From Tritrichomonas musculus (lineage: Eukaryota; Parabasalia; Tritrichomonadida; Tritrichomonadidae), in NCBI GenBank assembly GCA_039105265.1, contig JAPFFF010000001.1:10974001-11038000 (forward strand): a DNA stretch of 64,000 nt, given 5' to 3'. A model generated the notes under the pieces. The model was given only the letters and a program-made list of their open reading frames with translations, was not told the origin of the DNA and made no database searches. The translations under genes were made by a program, and so were the position numbers. Below are positions 10,409 through 20,436 of this stretch, piece after piece (within the stretch, counting starts at the first letter, position 1; every line of letters begins with the position of its first letter).

Positions 10409-11215
10409 ATGACAAACCTTATTAATGAACTTCAACAGATGACTACTGTTTCAATGGCAGATGTTCCTTTATTGGCTTATTCATTCGTTGGATACATGAT
10501 CTATCGTTTATTCATGGTAAAATATGTCCTTAAAAAAATAGGAAAGGTTCTAAAAGTTAAAGATGAAACAAAATTTGTTCATAGATGCTTCGATATGATT
10601 CATTATACTTCGAACACGATTCTTGGTACAATGGCATTAATTCATCGACCATATGGACACTGTTTCTATTATGCTGGTGATTGTAAAGATTTCATGTGGC
10701 AAAACCCAAAAGGTTTTGAATTAACAGTTTTTGAAAAAATATACTATTTTGTGTTTTTCATTTATTATTTGGTAGATTTCTTTTTCGTATATACTACAAG
10801 AGAGCCATTCTTGATGATTATTCATCACCTTGTTACATTAAGTGAAATTATAAGTTGTGTTTATTTGCAATCACCAGTAGTTGGATTATCAATTATGTTA
10901 TTACATGATATCACAGATACACCACTATATATTGGGAAAATACTTTTATATTGTGGTTCAAAGTATTTGAAAGATGTTTTCTTGGTTATTTTTGCTGTAT
11001 CATGCACATATTTCAGAATTATTAATTATCCAATGATTGTATATAATGTATTTCAAGTAGGAAAAGGAACATCAATTCATCCAACATGCTATTATATCGA
11101 AGAAACTTTCTTAGTTGTTCTTTATTTACTTCATGTTAATTGGGAATATAAAATTTACACAAATGTTGTGGAAGTTTTTCGTGGAAAACCTATTCATGAT
11201 AATCGCTCAGACTAG
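10409..11215 (+). CDS. Ceramide synthase-type TLC-domain membrane protein, 268 aa
   Basis: The TLC/Lag1p motif is readable: a membrane helix followed by I-I-H-H-L-V-T-L (His139-His140), then L-L-H-D-I-T-D-T-P-L (His166, Asp167, Asp170) and G-K-I-L. These match the HH...T...HDxSD...K pattern needed for acyl-CoA-dependent sphingoid-base N-acylation. At least five hydrophobic segments are present (about 18-37, 112-128, 133-152, 155-167, 188-212 and a C-terminal one), consistent with an ER multi-pass protein. Lag1-family enzymes are usually 330-420 aa; this one is short at both ends and lacks a homeobox-like N-terminus. The likely reaction is sphinganine + acyl-CoA to (dihydro)ceramide. Other TLC proteins (TRAM/TLCD) lack the full HD-T-D set, so ceramide synthase is preferred. 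Confidence 0.82.
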   Translation: MTNLINELQQMTTVSMADVPLLAYSFVGYMIYRLFMVKYVLKKIGKVLKVKDETKFVHRCFDMIHYTSNTILGTMALIHRPYGHCFYYAGDCKDFMWQNPKGFELTVFEKIYYFVFFIYYLVDFFFVYTTREPFLMIIHHLVTLSEIISCVYLQSPVVGLSIMLLHDITDTPLYIGKILLYCGSKYLKDVFLVIFAVSCTYFRIINYPMIVYNVFQVGKGTSIHPTCYYIEETFLVVLYLLHVNWEYKIYTNVVEVFRGKPIHDNRSD

Positions 11216-11815
11216 ATGTTCTGTACTAATTTTTTCCTTAATATAAAAAACAATAATATTCACAGTTAATTTCATTTAATTTTATTATTTTATTAAATCC
11301 TTAAAATCATTAATTATGAAAATGATATATATAAATCTTTTTGGCAATGTTAGAAACGTTTAATTTATATGATATAAATTTTATGAACAATTTTATGATC
11401 AATAAAATTAAATAATCTTTTTGAATTTGTATTTCAAATTTATTGAATTATGCAGTTCCAGAAATTAAATAAGAGAATTATAATATTGCAGGGTTTGGGC
11501 AGCCCCATTGTCATGAATTAATAAAGTAATAGAAAAAAATAAATAAAAATTGAATGGACTCATGCAAAATATTCATTGAAAACAAAATTGCAAAAGTTTT
11601 GGGCAATAACCGATTTTTTCTCATAATTTTCTAGGCTTTTGTATCCAGTGAACTGAGTGTCCATTTTCGACTTTTTGTAAAAAGCTGTCACTTTTTGTGG
11701 ACATAAAACTGCTTTTTTATTTAGTAATATGGGATGCAACGATAAAAAAGTGACACAATATTTACGCTCTAATAAAAATTATTAAAAACAGGAAATATAA
11801 ATTAAGAGAACTTTA

Positions 11816-12148
11816 GGATCGATTCTAAAATAGTTGTACAATTGAAAGAGCCTTCAAAAAGTGGAATATCTTCAGAAAAAATAATCTAATAAAAATGCTA
11901 AATAAAATTAAATCTTTTTATATTTTTACATAATTTTTACCGAGACTACATACTGCCTAGCGGGCGTCAAGCGAGGCTGAGCGAAGCGAAGCCGAGTCGA
12001 GACTCCGCGGCTGGCGGTAAGAATCGGTAAAAATTTTGTAACATAAAAAGATTTGTTTTTTAAGTTATTTTATTATGATTATTTTTTCTGAAGAAATTCC
12101 ACTTTTTGAATGTCCTTCAGAATTGTACAACTATTTTAGAATCGATCC
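11816..12148. repeat. 333-bp palindromic MITE-like hairpin with GC-rich core
   Basis: The outer 28 bp at 11816-11843 (starting GGATCGATTCTAAAATAG) are perfectly inverted at 12121-12148. The inverted similarity continues inward (with small indels) through the AAAGTGGAA and CTTCAGAAAAAATAAT blocks to ACCGA at about 11940 and TCGGT at about 12028. The centre is about 88 bp that is roughly 64% G+C. The short plus-strand frame 12075-12266 is a by-product of the right arm. Confidence 0.7.
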
Positions 12149-12195
12149 GAACTTTAATAAATCGAATGATACCTCTTTGATAAGAAAATGTCTAT

Positions 12196-12391
12196 CAGAA
12201 GTCGAGATATCACTTACGAAATTTGTGAAGGTCTGTTTGATTTATGATATTTGTTTTTACAAATAAAAACAATTTTAAATATGCTGTTTATCATATAAAA
12301 TATATCATAAATATAAACGCTATCTTCTTAATGGATATAAACTGTCAGAAGTCGAGATATCGCATGCAAAATTTGTGAAGGTCTGTTTGAT
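12196..12391 (+). repeat. Two direct 46-bp repeats, 150 bp apart
   Basis: CAGAAGTCGAGATATC...AAATTTGTGAAGG...TGTTTGAT occurs at 12196-12241 and 12346-12391 with about five differences. A third, inverted partial copy lies at 13083-13101. Confidence 0.7.
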
Positions 12392-14398
12392 TTTAAAAAA
12401 TTTTCATCTTGTAAGTTTTAAAATAAAACCTAATGATTATTATTTTGCTAAAAAATCCTATTTTTCAAATATTATTAAGAAAAAATGTGAGATTGATTCA
12501 AATAGAATTTTAGTCCTATTGAAACCATCGTTTTTGCTTATCAATTTTTGAATAAAATATTATAGATATTGAAAAATATTGATAGTTTATTATTGAAATT
12601 TTTTTTCTATACAAATACATTTATATTTAAATATTTAAGACGAATATGATTATTTTACCAAATATTAATAAAATATATTTAACATATTAAAAAAATTTAG
12701 TTAATATATTGACATAATTTTCAAAACTGTTTCGAAAAAATCCTTTTTTTAAAAACATATTTTTTATATATTCAAAATGATTTTAATAAAAGTATTTGTA
12801 CATCTTAATATTTTACTAATATATCCAAAATAAAAATGCTATTTTATTTCATATATCATATTACTATTATTTTTTTATTATAAATAAACCTAATCTATAA
12901 CATTCTTCAAAATTATATATCAAATTATCTATACATCAAGATGATATATAAATTACTCTATTTATTGCGTTTGTAAAATCATAATTAGCATTTTGGAATA
13001 TATTAATGTCATTACGGTAGTATAAAATGTAATCAAAAAGAATTTTACAAAATGCTCGAACAGAGTCTCAGAAAAAATGAAAGTGATATCTAGACTTCTG
13101 ACAGATATTTTCCAAAGCCAGCCCATAATTCATTTTTATTTATAAGTCCATATTTAATTTATCATATTTTTTTAAAAAAAGTATAGTAACAAAAAAATTT
13201 GAATGAATTTTCAGAAAATTCCCTATCGTTGCATCCCCTATATTTAGTATTTTATTCAAAGATTTGTGTTGAAGTATCCAAAAATTTTTTTATTGGATAC
13301 TTTATTTTTACTTTAATAAACTCATTAATATCAGAAAAAAAGCAATAATAAATGCCTTAAACACCTACTATTCTTAATTTTTAAAAAACCTCTCAAATAT
13401 GAATTATAAACTTTTCAAATTCACTAAGAATGATTTTGACCAAGAAGATCAACATTTGAAATAAAAAATAAAATTCAATGTAAATTTGGAGCGATATAAT
13501 TGGTCAAACGAAATATACATTCAAAATAATCAATGAAAATTGAAAGGTGTATCCAAGATTGAATTAAAGTGTCCATTTTGGCTATTTTGGATCCTCAAAT
13601 TCTCTCAAAAAATAACGAACAAAAATGAGTATCCATTGGATACTTTTTGAATACAAACTCGTTTGGACACAAAAGCCTAGATAATTTTCGATAGTATATG
13701 AATCCAACCACATTTTTTCAGAATTTAATTTTATATTCAATCAATAATGATTAAAAAAAAAAATATGGTTTTGAAAGGGGATTGCTGTCTGATTCTTAAA
13801 CAAACTAAAGTTAAGAGGATCTTCTTTCTTTCATAGAAATTCAATGATGAAGTCTGATATATTGATGAAGAAATGTAAATTAATAATAAAATCAATTCTA
13901 AAAGGGAGGTGCGATTTTCAAACTCAAAACAGGTTTTGAAGATGTATACGTTTTCATATCATTAAATCGATCGCATTATTTAACAAGCATAAATGATATC
14001 AATTTATTGCATCATTTTTACTATGTTCGTTCTCATTAGTAAACTCATAGATCTGGCCATAAAATATATATCAACGCAATTCAATTCAAGCATCAAACTC
14101 AAAATTCATATGAAAAATGAAAATTGGTATTTAAAATCTGATCTATTATATTAGCGCACTTAATTAATTTTTGATTTTGAATGGAATAGAATTTATTCTA
14201 AAATTTTATTCCACCTGAAATTATATTTAGTATGCCTTTTTTCTTTTGCTTACTTGAGAAAACTTTTCATGAAAAATTTGAGGTGATAATTGGTCTGATT
14301 AATTTTTTAATATTATTTATGTAAAGATTAAAAAAAGGTAAGCAGTAAAGAAATTAAATGATTTAAAATAATAATTGTTATTATAACCAACTAAAAAT

Positions 14399-15703
14399 TC
14401 ATTTACTCGAAGGAATATCACTGGTGGATGTACAAGCGCAAAGAGTTTTATACCATTCTTCAAGAACAGATGGTGAATCAAAAACAATTGTGTGTGTTTT
14501 TTCTTTAATTTTCAATACCATTGTATTATTTGGGTACTTTTCAATTTTTACATTGTGATCTAAGAAAAGAATTCCTTTCACGCCATCCAATGTTTCTGCT
14601 TGTCTCCATACAAGACATCTATTTGATGGATAAAATTCGAAATAGCGTCTTTGACTTGCTTTTCCAAGAGCTCCTCCTTTTTTCATAGCGAATGTTTTGA
14701 GGAATTTGAGTTGAGGCTGTTGTTTTTCTGAGCCTTTGGTAGGTTCATTTTTCTGAACAACTTGATCAACTTGTTTAGTAGAAACTGTATCTATATGAGC
14801 TGGAAGACTAGTTGCAGGTGTAAATGTAGAGCCTGAAACACGTGGCTGTGGCTTTTCTACGAGGAATTTCTTTGTTGTCGTTGCATCAACATTAACAAAA
14901 GTTTTTTGCGCAAACATTGTCATAGCCAATGGAGAAAATGGAGCCGGATCTAAATTTGGCATGTAGTTTTCACTTTGTGTATCAACTGATAAGTTTTTAT
15001 ATAATTGTTGTAGATCATTATTTTTACGAAAATTGACATGATTTTGAATAGATGCAGAATATGGAACGAGCATGTTGAGAACTTCGTTGTTATTTGTAGA
15101 AGCTTTATTAAGAATATTTGCTGAAAAATCGCTAATATTAGTAGATTCTGATAATACACATTTAAACGCGTCATTAACTGTCAATTTTGGATTTGTTTTA
15201 ATATAATTAATAATCATATCTCTACTTGATTGAATAATGATTGGAATTTCAGCATCTCTTCCTTCAGCAACAGATAAAATTTTAAGAATTGAAGGAATGT
15301 AGTCATCATTTATTTTATTCAAAGTTTCAAATATTTTAAAAGCATAATAAATAAACATTGATTTGTTAAACATATTAGAAACAAAAGCATTGACATGGCC
15401 ACCTGTCACTGGGCAGGTAACGCACTCAGAAATGAATTGAAAAAGTTTTTGTAGCGATGGCGGTGGGGGAGAATTCATTTGATTAATGCGCGATAAAGAT
15501 TTACATAAAAGGCGATTTAATGTAAAGAATGTAATTGAATCATTTGCTCGATTTTCTAGTAATCGATGAAAAAAATCATAATATTTATCAAAATTATTTA
15601 ATATACTGGATGGATCTGTCATAATAATAGATGAAAGAAGTGCAATACATCTGGTTCTAACTGTTGGGTCTGGTGATTCTAGGAGTTCAGGTAATTCAGA
15701 CAT
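14399..15703 (-). CDS. Helical-repeat (HEAT/armadillo-like) protein with C-terminal PH domain, 434 aa
   Basis: I place the start at the ATG at 15701-15703 (M-S-E-L-P-E-L-L), because an initiator-like TTATCATTGAA lies directly upstream; a longer reading would need a GTG start. Residues 1-230 are short amphipathic helices resembling HEAT/ARM repeats (P-D-P-T-V-R-T-R near residue 12 is a typical HEAT turn). A Ser/Thr/Pro/Gln-rich linker follows (about 250-315). Residues about 318-425 fit a PH domain: a K-F-L-K-T-F-A-M-K-K-G strand, S-Q-R-R-Y-F-E-F-Y, a C-L-V-W strand, and the closing helix with the characteristic Trp (V-L-E-E-W-Y-K-T-L). Such PH domains bind phosphoinositides or partner proteins at membranes. 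Partner and pathway are unknown. Confidence 0.85.
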   Translation of the reverse strand: MSELPELLESPDPTVRTRCIALLSSIIMTDPSSILNNFDKYYDFFHRLLENRANDSITFFTLNRLLCKSLSRINQMNSPPPPSLQKLFQFISECVTCPVTGGHVNAFVSNMFNKSMFIYYAFKIFETLNKINDDYIPSILKILSVAEGRDAEIPIIIQSSRDMIINYIKTNPKLTVNDAFKCVLSESTNISDFSANILNKASTNNNEVLNMLVPYSASIQNHVNFRKNNDLQQLYKNLSVDTQSENYMPNLDPAPFSPLAMTMFAQKTFVNVDATTTKKFLVEKPQPRVSGSTFTPATSLPAHIDTVSTKQVDQVVQKNEPTKGSEKQQPQLKFLKTFAMKKGGALGKASQRRYFEFYPSNRCLVWRQAETLDGVKGILFLDHNVKIEKYPNNTMVLKIKEKTHTIVFDSPSVLEEWYKTLCACTSTSDIPSSK

Positions 15704-15705
15704 TT

Positions 15706-15713
15706 CAATGATA
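15706..15713 (-). promoter_or_regulatory. Initiator-like motif deciding the PH-protein start
   Basis: On the minus strand TATCATTG stands two bases before the ATG ending at 15703. It argues for this ATG over any upstream non-ATG start. Confidence 0.45.
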
Positions 15714-16079
15714 ATATCAAGAACTTTTTGAAAAGAAATACAAAGAAGATAATACTTCACTTTTTTGAATTATCAATTTCTTGATTGTACAATCAAGAAA
15801 TCTCAAAGAGAAATCCAAAAAATTGAATAAATATTCATTTTTTACAATTGAATAAAGCATGAAAATTATTATCTTATATATAAGTTAATTGGCATATAAA
15901 ATATAGAGAAGCCGTACAATCTCAAAAGATATCACTAGCGGTTAAGAGAGTGTTGGAACTTTTAGCAACAGCATGTGCATAGATCAAAAAACACCAATTT
16001 CTCTTTTCAACGCTTCAGACTCTAGGTGATTTGAACCAATATGTGCACAGAGTGCATTACACCTATTAACAAAGTAACT

Positions 16080-17200
16080 GCAGCCCATAATCAGGCAGAA
16101 GAATTTAATGCTAGAACTTCACTTCACCAACTAAAAGCTGCTGTTGAATTTATTTTGGGGAAGAAAAACAGATCTAAAATTGATAGTGTTCTTTTTCTAA
16201 TGGATACTCGGTGATATAGATTTAAATTTTTCAGTCTGATTAATGGTTGCAGTTTTTGATGATGTTGCAGATGATCAACTAGGAGGAATGCCAACAACTC
16301 TCAGCAGTATTGATCTCCCAAAAAATGTTGGCAAAATGATATGAAGTAGGATTAAATCCATGATTCTGAAAACAGGAAAACCATTCTCAATGGTATGTGA
16401 TGATGAATTAAGGCCTTGCTCAAAATTCTTAGTCACACGGCAAGATCATGTTACTAAATGCGATTCTATATGTTCATAAATAAAAAATCAAATTAAGGAT
16501 GTATTAAAAGTTTCCTCTTTCATTACCAAAGCAATATGTGAATGGACTGACCTTAATAAGAGAAGATACTTGTGCTTTTCTCGGAAGTGCTTATATAACG
16601 AAGGTGAAAAAGTGTTCTATTTTATCTTTGACAACAATCAATTCCATTTCAAGTGGCAGTGAAACACTTAAAACATGTTTCACCTCCCATGTGCTTGTCA
16701 TCTTTTAAATATATTATGATGGAAATATTTTAAACCTTCTGATTTGGTGCTTAAAGAAAGATCTGGGGCAATTCATTCTCATAAAAAATCTTTGATGTAA
16801 ACATATTCTAAGAGATGGATTTGGCGATTGCAATATTGCATTATATTCAGATATTGGCTGGGGGTCTCTATAGATTGCTTTCAAATCGTTAAACAAATCG
16901 CAAGGTTCAATTAAAATATTTACAGTTTAGATGAAGAATGAAAATGTAAGCATAAACTTGAAAAAATCATTGGTTATATATTGAAACATTATTACCTATG
17001 TTAAAAATCTATAAATCCGCAAGAAAATTACAAGAAAACGATGATTTTGATACAATATCACTGGTTATTAATTCTCTGCATCTTTTAAAAAGCCCTGTCC
17101 GAAATCTACCATCTAGTCTCTTCAGTGAAAATTTGCAAATTCAAAGTTTCATTTGGTAAAATGACAAAATATTGAAGCAAATGACAAGAAAAAAACAGGA
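16080..17200 (+). mobile_element. Decayed hAT-like DNA transposon (transposase remnant)
   Basis: Reading the plus strand in pieces gives short peptides typical of hAT transposases: a G-K-P-F-S-M-V-C-D-D-E-L-R segment (hAT 'QPFSIVED..F' block), I-K-N-Q-I-K-D-V-L followed by A-I-C-E-W-T-D (hAT 'TTDGWTS'-like block), then P-C-A-C-H-L-L-N near 16687-16710 (hAT 'C.AH.LNL' block). They are in the right order and spacing for that family. Stops and frame changes separate the pieces (for example a TGA near 16342 and TAA near 16478), so it is inactive. Neither terminal inverted repeats nor the C-terminal dimerisation motif were located. The assignment rests on short blocks only. Confidence 0.4.
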
Positions 17201-17212
17201 GATCAGACAAAA

Positions 17213-17500
17213 TTGTTCAAGTCCTATGGATGGAAGTTGTCCAATTGCATTTATCGTATTCAACCATACTTATCACAAGAAGAGAAAGAGAAGTTGGACA
17301 GTGCATGCAGCTTCCTTAAAAATAAAAAGAAGCAATCATCGAAGCAAGTGATGAATGCCATCAAGCAATTCTGTGAAACGTTGGAGAAGAACGAATTTCA
17401 ACGGAACTCTGACTTGAAGTTGAAAGGAAAAGAGTTACAATATAATTTTCCACATCTCGATGATGATATCGTTGTTGATGATGATGATTACCCCCAATAA
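17213..17500 (+). CDS. Small acidic-tailed hypothetical protein, 95 codons, in the mobile island
   Basis: The frame encodes a basic helical first part (E-E-K-E-K-L-D, K-N-K-K-K-Q-S-S-K) and ends in an Asp-rich tail (D-D-D-I-V-V-D-D-D-D-Y). It stands about 80 bases before the Polinton-type frame on the same strand, so it may belong to that element. The frame carries no ATG; 17213-17215 reads TTG, so its 5' part may be missing. No family is recognised. Confidence 0.35.
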   Translation: MFKSYGWKLSNCIYRIQPYLSQEEKEKLDSACSFLKNKKKQSSKQVMNAIKQFCETLEKNEFQRNSDLKLKGKELQYNFPHLDDDIVVDDDDYPQ

Positions 17501-17582
17501 GAAAGGTCATAACTAAAAAATTAATTTTTTAACTTTTTCTTTGTTTTTATTTTAATCGTTTCACTTTTATTTTAAGTAAAAC

Positions 17583-18644
17583 ATGAACAAAGATAGTGAA
17601 TTTGATTTTTTAGATGCAATTGGAGATGTCTATGCTGATACCAAATCACAGTTTCGTCGTGAATATAATCGACGTGCTAAACAATACCAAAAGAAAGACA
17701 AATTTAAAGAAGAAATGAGGAAGCTCATGATTCCTGCAGGACAAGGTATTGGTTTTGCTACAGACATCAACCAAGATGAAGATAAGAGGTACGCATTTAC
17801 GGAAGCACTACGACAGATACATAAAATGAAACATGTTGGAAGACCTATTGTTAAAGCAATTGCACTTGATGGAACTTATAAGTACTTCACACTCAGTGAT
17901 AAGCACAAAATCGAAAGTACATTAGGTCATATAACAGGAGAACTTGATTTATGTGAAGACCCGTCAGACACTAATCCATATATCTCAAACATGTTCATTC
18001 CAGTTCGATATGAGGTACAATTTATCGACATGAATAAAACAAATGATGGTGTTCATTTTAGAACCAAGATGCAAGATATGGATACTCATGAAATCTATGA
18101 TGATGAAGTTGAAATTGATGAAGACTATCGAAATACACCAGAAGGTAGTTTTTTCCCATACATCAATCTATCACCTATAGACTTATCTACATACCAAATC
18201 TTTCATGAGGTAAGGAAAGAGAACTACAGAGATAATTGTTTTGTATATGCTTGTATACAATCAAGTGTGTTCACTGATGATGAAATAGATGACTTACGAT
18301 TTTTTGTTCAAACAAGAACCATACCCAATAACAAGATAGAAGAAGTAGCTAAAAAGTTCAAGTGCAATTTTAGTATCATTAGAATTGTTGAACAACCTGA
18401 TAAATACAAGTATGAAACAAGAATCAACACCAGAAAGAAAAAATGGTCTGTTGATTTTAAAAGAGAAGTTAACCTGATATTGTTCAAAGACCATTATATG
18501 CTCAACAGGAAAATATCTTGTACATTATTTAACAGTTTTCCAAAATCCTTTCATGAGAAGGGTTTTAAAAATATTGATGAAGGAATTAAATTTATAGAGT
18601 CCAAAATGAAATCTCTTGGATTGACACAAGTGAACAGTCAGTAA
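17583..18644 (+). CDS. Polinton-type polymerase B N-terminal-like fragment, 353 codons
   Basis: The frame contains a D-N-C-F-V-Y-A-C block (about residues 218-225), then a helix and the P-N-N-K-I-E-E-V-A-K-K-F segment, and ends in L-I-L-F-K-D-H-Y-M-L-N. This arrangement is what I associate with the OTU-/protease-like region that precedes the polymerase domain in trichomonad Maverick polymerases. No exonuclease or polymerase motif is present, so this is only part of such a protein. It is a fossil piece and not expected to be functional. The family call is from memory of motif layout, not a search. Confidence 0.5.
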   Translation: MNKDSEFDFLDAIGDVYADTKSQFRREYNRRAKQYQKKDKFKEEMRKLMIPAGQGIGFATDINQDEDKRYAFTEALRQIHKMKHVGRPIVKAIALDGTYKYFTLSDKHKIESTLGHITGELDLCEDPSDTNPYISNMFIPVRYEVQFIDMNKTNDGVHFRTKMQDMDTHEIYDDEVEIDEDYRNTPEGSFFPYINLSPIDLSTYQIFHEVRKENYRDNCFVYACIQSSVFTDDEIDDLRFFVQTRTIPNNKIEEVAKKFKCNFSIIRIVEQPDKYKYETRINTRKKKWSVDFKREVNLILFKDHYMLNRKISCTLFNSFPKSFHEKGFKNIDEGIKFIESKMKSLGLTQVNSQ

Positions 18645-20436
18645 ATAAAAGATCGAAGTATAAATCTATTTATTTAAATAAAAACAAAAAGAGTATAATA
18701 TGTATAAGAATACTTCGATCTGTCAGAGATTAATGCAGTCATAGTGTAAAAGCTCCTGTAAATTAAGAAATTGTGCAATGCACAGGAGAGATGGAGTAAA
18801 AGAAGAGGGAAAACAGGTATCATAATGGACGATGAATCAGAATAAACATTAGTTGTGAGCAGATAATATAGAATAAAAATAAAAAAAAAACAAATGAGAA
18901 GTTTAGGTAATAAGAATATATTTGATTGAGAAGTCAGTATCGCATTAAGAGCAGAGATTTGTAATATTAAAAGCATGATCAGTGTTGATTGATGATAGAT
19001 AACGATTGGCCAGACCTTGTGAAGCAGGCTTACATATAATTGCGATGAGTTAATAAAATTTGCCACAAAAAATGGGATGATTGACAATAAACGAACCATC
19101 AGTTTATTCTGATACTTCATGGAAAAATCCAAAACCTCAAAAATTGAAAATGGCAATAAAACTCCCTTGGTGTAGACTGTTTATTAAAAGGATGTTAGAA
19201 ATGCATTTAAGTAAAATAAAGCAAAACTAGAAAAACTTTCAATAGAAAAAAAGCACTTTTGTTAGGAACAATATAGTATGCTTAAACCTTTAAAGAGAAC
19301 CTTTTTCTGATTAAGCAACTGGAAGAATGCAAAATGAATAGAACTAAAACTAAAGGAAATATCTTTGTTAATTACATTCAGAAACAAGGTTTCAGAGTCT
19401 TAATGCAAATTAGAGATATTATCAAATATATCATAAGTGAGAAGCACCATCGTGAGCCCTTGGAGGGACAAACTTCAATGTAAATGATGACTATGACCAG
19501 AAAACAGGTCCTGTAATTATTTCGTCGCCTTTGTAACTATAGTTTCTTTTGATAATATCTTTTCTGATACATCAAATGAATATGAAACACAGCTATAGTA
19601 TTCGCTATTGAAGATTGCTCCTTCTGAATTTTTATCTTCCAAAAAGTGATTATGAAATAAGCTATAAGATGAATAAAGACCTGGGAGTGTAATACAGAGA
19701 ACTAAGAAGCAAATTGAAAAAGTATAACAAGAATAGTGCCTAATAAAAATGATAATAAGAATAATGTTTGAGTCTTCGAGAGTAAAATAAGAAGGTCACT
19801 TAGATTAAAATATTAGTTGTAGGACAATATTTGATGTTATATACATAATAATCTGAGGTTTGTAAGGTGATGATTTGACTTGTATTGGTCCCGACAAAAT
19901 CGAAGAAAATTTACCAAATAATCAAGATATCTCAACCAAAAAGTTGGCTTTTCTCCCAGAAACCTGAGACACATGCCATCCTGGACGATGATTTTCAGAT
20001 ATTGTGGTAGTAATCAACTTCTGTTGAGCCTTTTACTAGGCTTTATCTTCTTTTGTTACCTTTGATCTCAAAAAGAAACAACTACTATACAAGCCAATTT
20101 AATACAATTTTGGTTGTTTTGAATAAAAGAATCAATGTTCTCACGCTAACTATAATATTAATTCTACTTCTTTTAGTAAATACAGTCACATTTTCTACCA
20201 AAAAACTAAAAAACAGTCACACCGCAAACACAGGAGATTTTAAGGTCAATGCGCTCTACATTTAATGACTCACAGTTTTAAGTCCTATTTTACTATACAT
20301 TACTTGTCTACTCTTCCGATTTTTCTCTAAAGGTAAAAAAATAATCAGACCAATTATCAACTTAAAAATATATTTTTATATTTGTCCAAATTTTTTTATA
20401 AAAAATAATAAAAATTTAAAATTTAAACATTAAAAC

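Larger units (their letters stand above)
11625..13686. mobile_element. Putative non-autonomous element(s) bounded by 23-bp terminal inverted repeats
   Basis: The left end AATTTTCTAGGCTTTTGTATCCA (11625-11647, 21 of 23 positions shared) is repeated in inverted orientation at 13664-13686. Inside it, a second inverted pair (GGGATGCAACGAT, 11731-11743 against 13225-13237) and a third (TCAGAAGTCGAGATATCAC, about 12195-12213 against 13083-13101, one mismatch) are nested in the correct order, so the region behaves as one long decayed foldback or as MITEs inserted in one another. No transposase frame lies inside. No convincing target-site duplication was seen. The family is unknown. Confidence 0.5.
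11216..14398. other. 3.2-kb gene-free region with nested inverted repeats
   Basis: No coding gene. It is dominated by a set of inverted repeats listed separately (11625-13686), with further AT-rich unique sequence on both sides (11216-11620 and 13690-14398) in which nothing is recognised. Confidence 0.65.
17213..20270 (+). mobile_element. Polinton/Maverick remnant (broken)
   Basis: Fossil virus-like element. Its recognisable part is a frame resembling the N-terminal part of the trichomonad Polinton-type polymerase B protein (17583-18644); the rest downstream appears decayed. Other family parts (integrase, packaging ATPase, capsid proteins) and terminal inverted repeats were not recognised, so it is a small piece of what is usually a 15-20 kb element, broken in several places. 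The better-preserved first part suggests a moderately old rather than ancient insertion. The right boundary is approximate. Confidence 0.5.
15704..20436. other. Mobile-element island between the PH-protein and Pol III genes
   Basis: This 4.7-kb stretch has no intact host gene. About 16.08-17.2 kb resembles a decayed hAT-like transposase, 17.2-17.5 kb holds a small acidic-tailed frame, and 17.58-18.64 kb is a Polinton-type polymerase-related frame followed by decayed sequence to about 20.3 kb. Its base composition is less AT-extreme than the true spacers, as expected of former coding DNA. Confidence 0.6.

Noticed and set aside
12075-12266. 63-codon plus-strand frame
   Set aside because: It is the translation of the right arm of the 333-bp palindrome and adjoining direct repeat, not a gene.
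18674-19156. 160-codon hydrophobic minus-strand frame
   Set aside because: It lies antisense to decayed mobile-element DNA. Its Leu/Ile/Phe/Ser-rich composition is what antisense AT-rich coding DNA gives; no membrane-protein motif.
20053-20265. 70-codon plus-strand frame
   Set aside because: No ATG-based start context or domain; lies in decayed element sequence.
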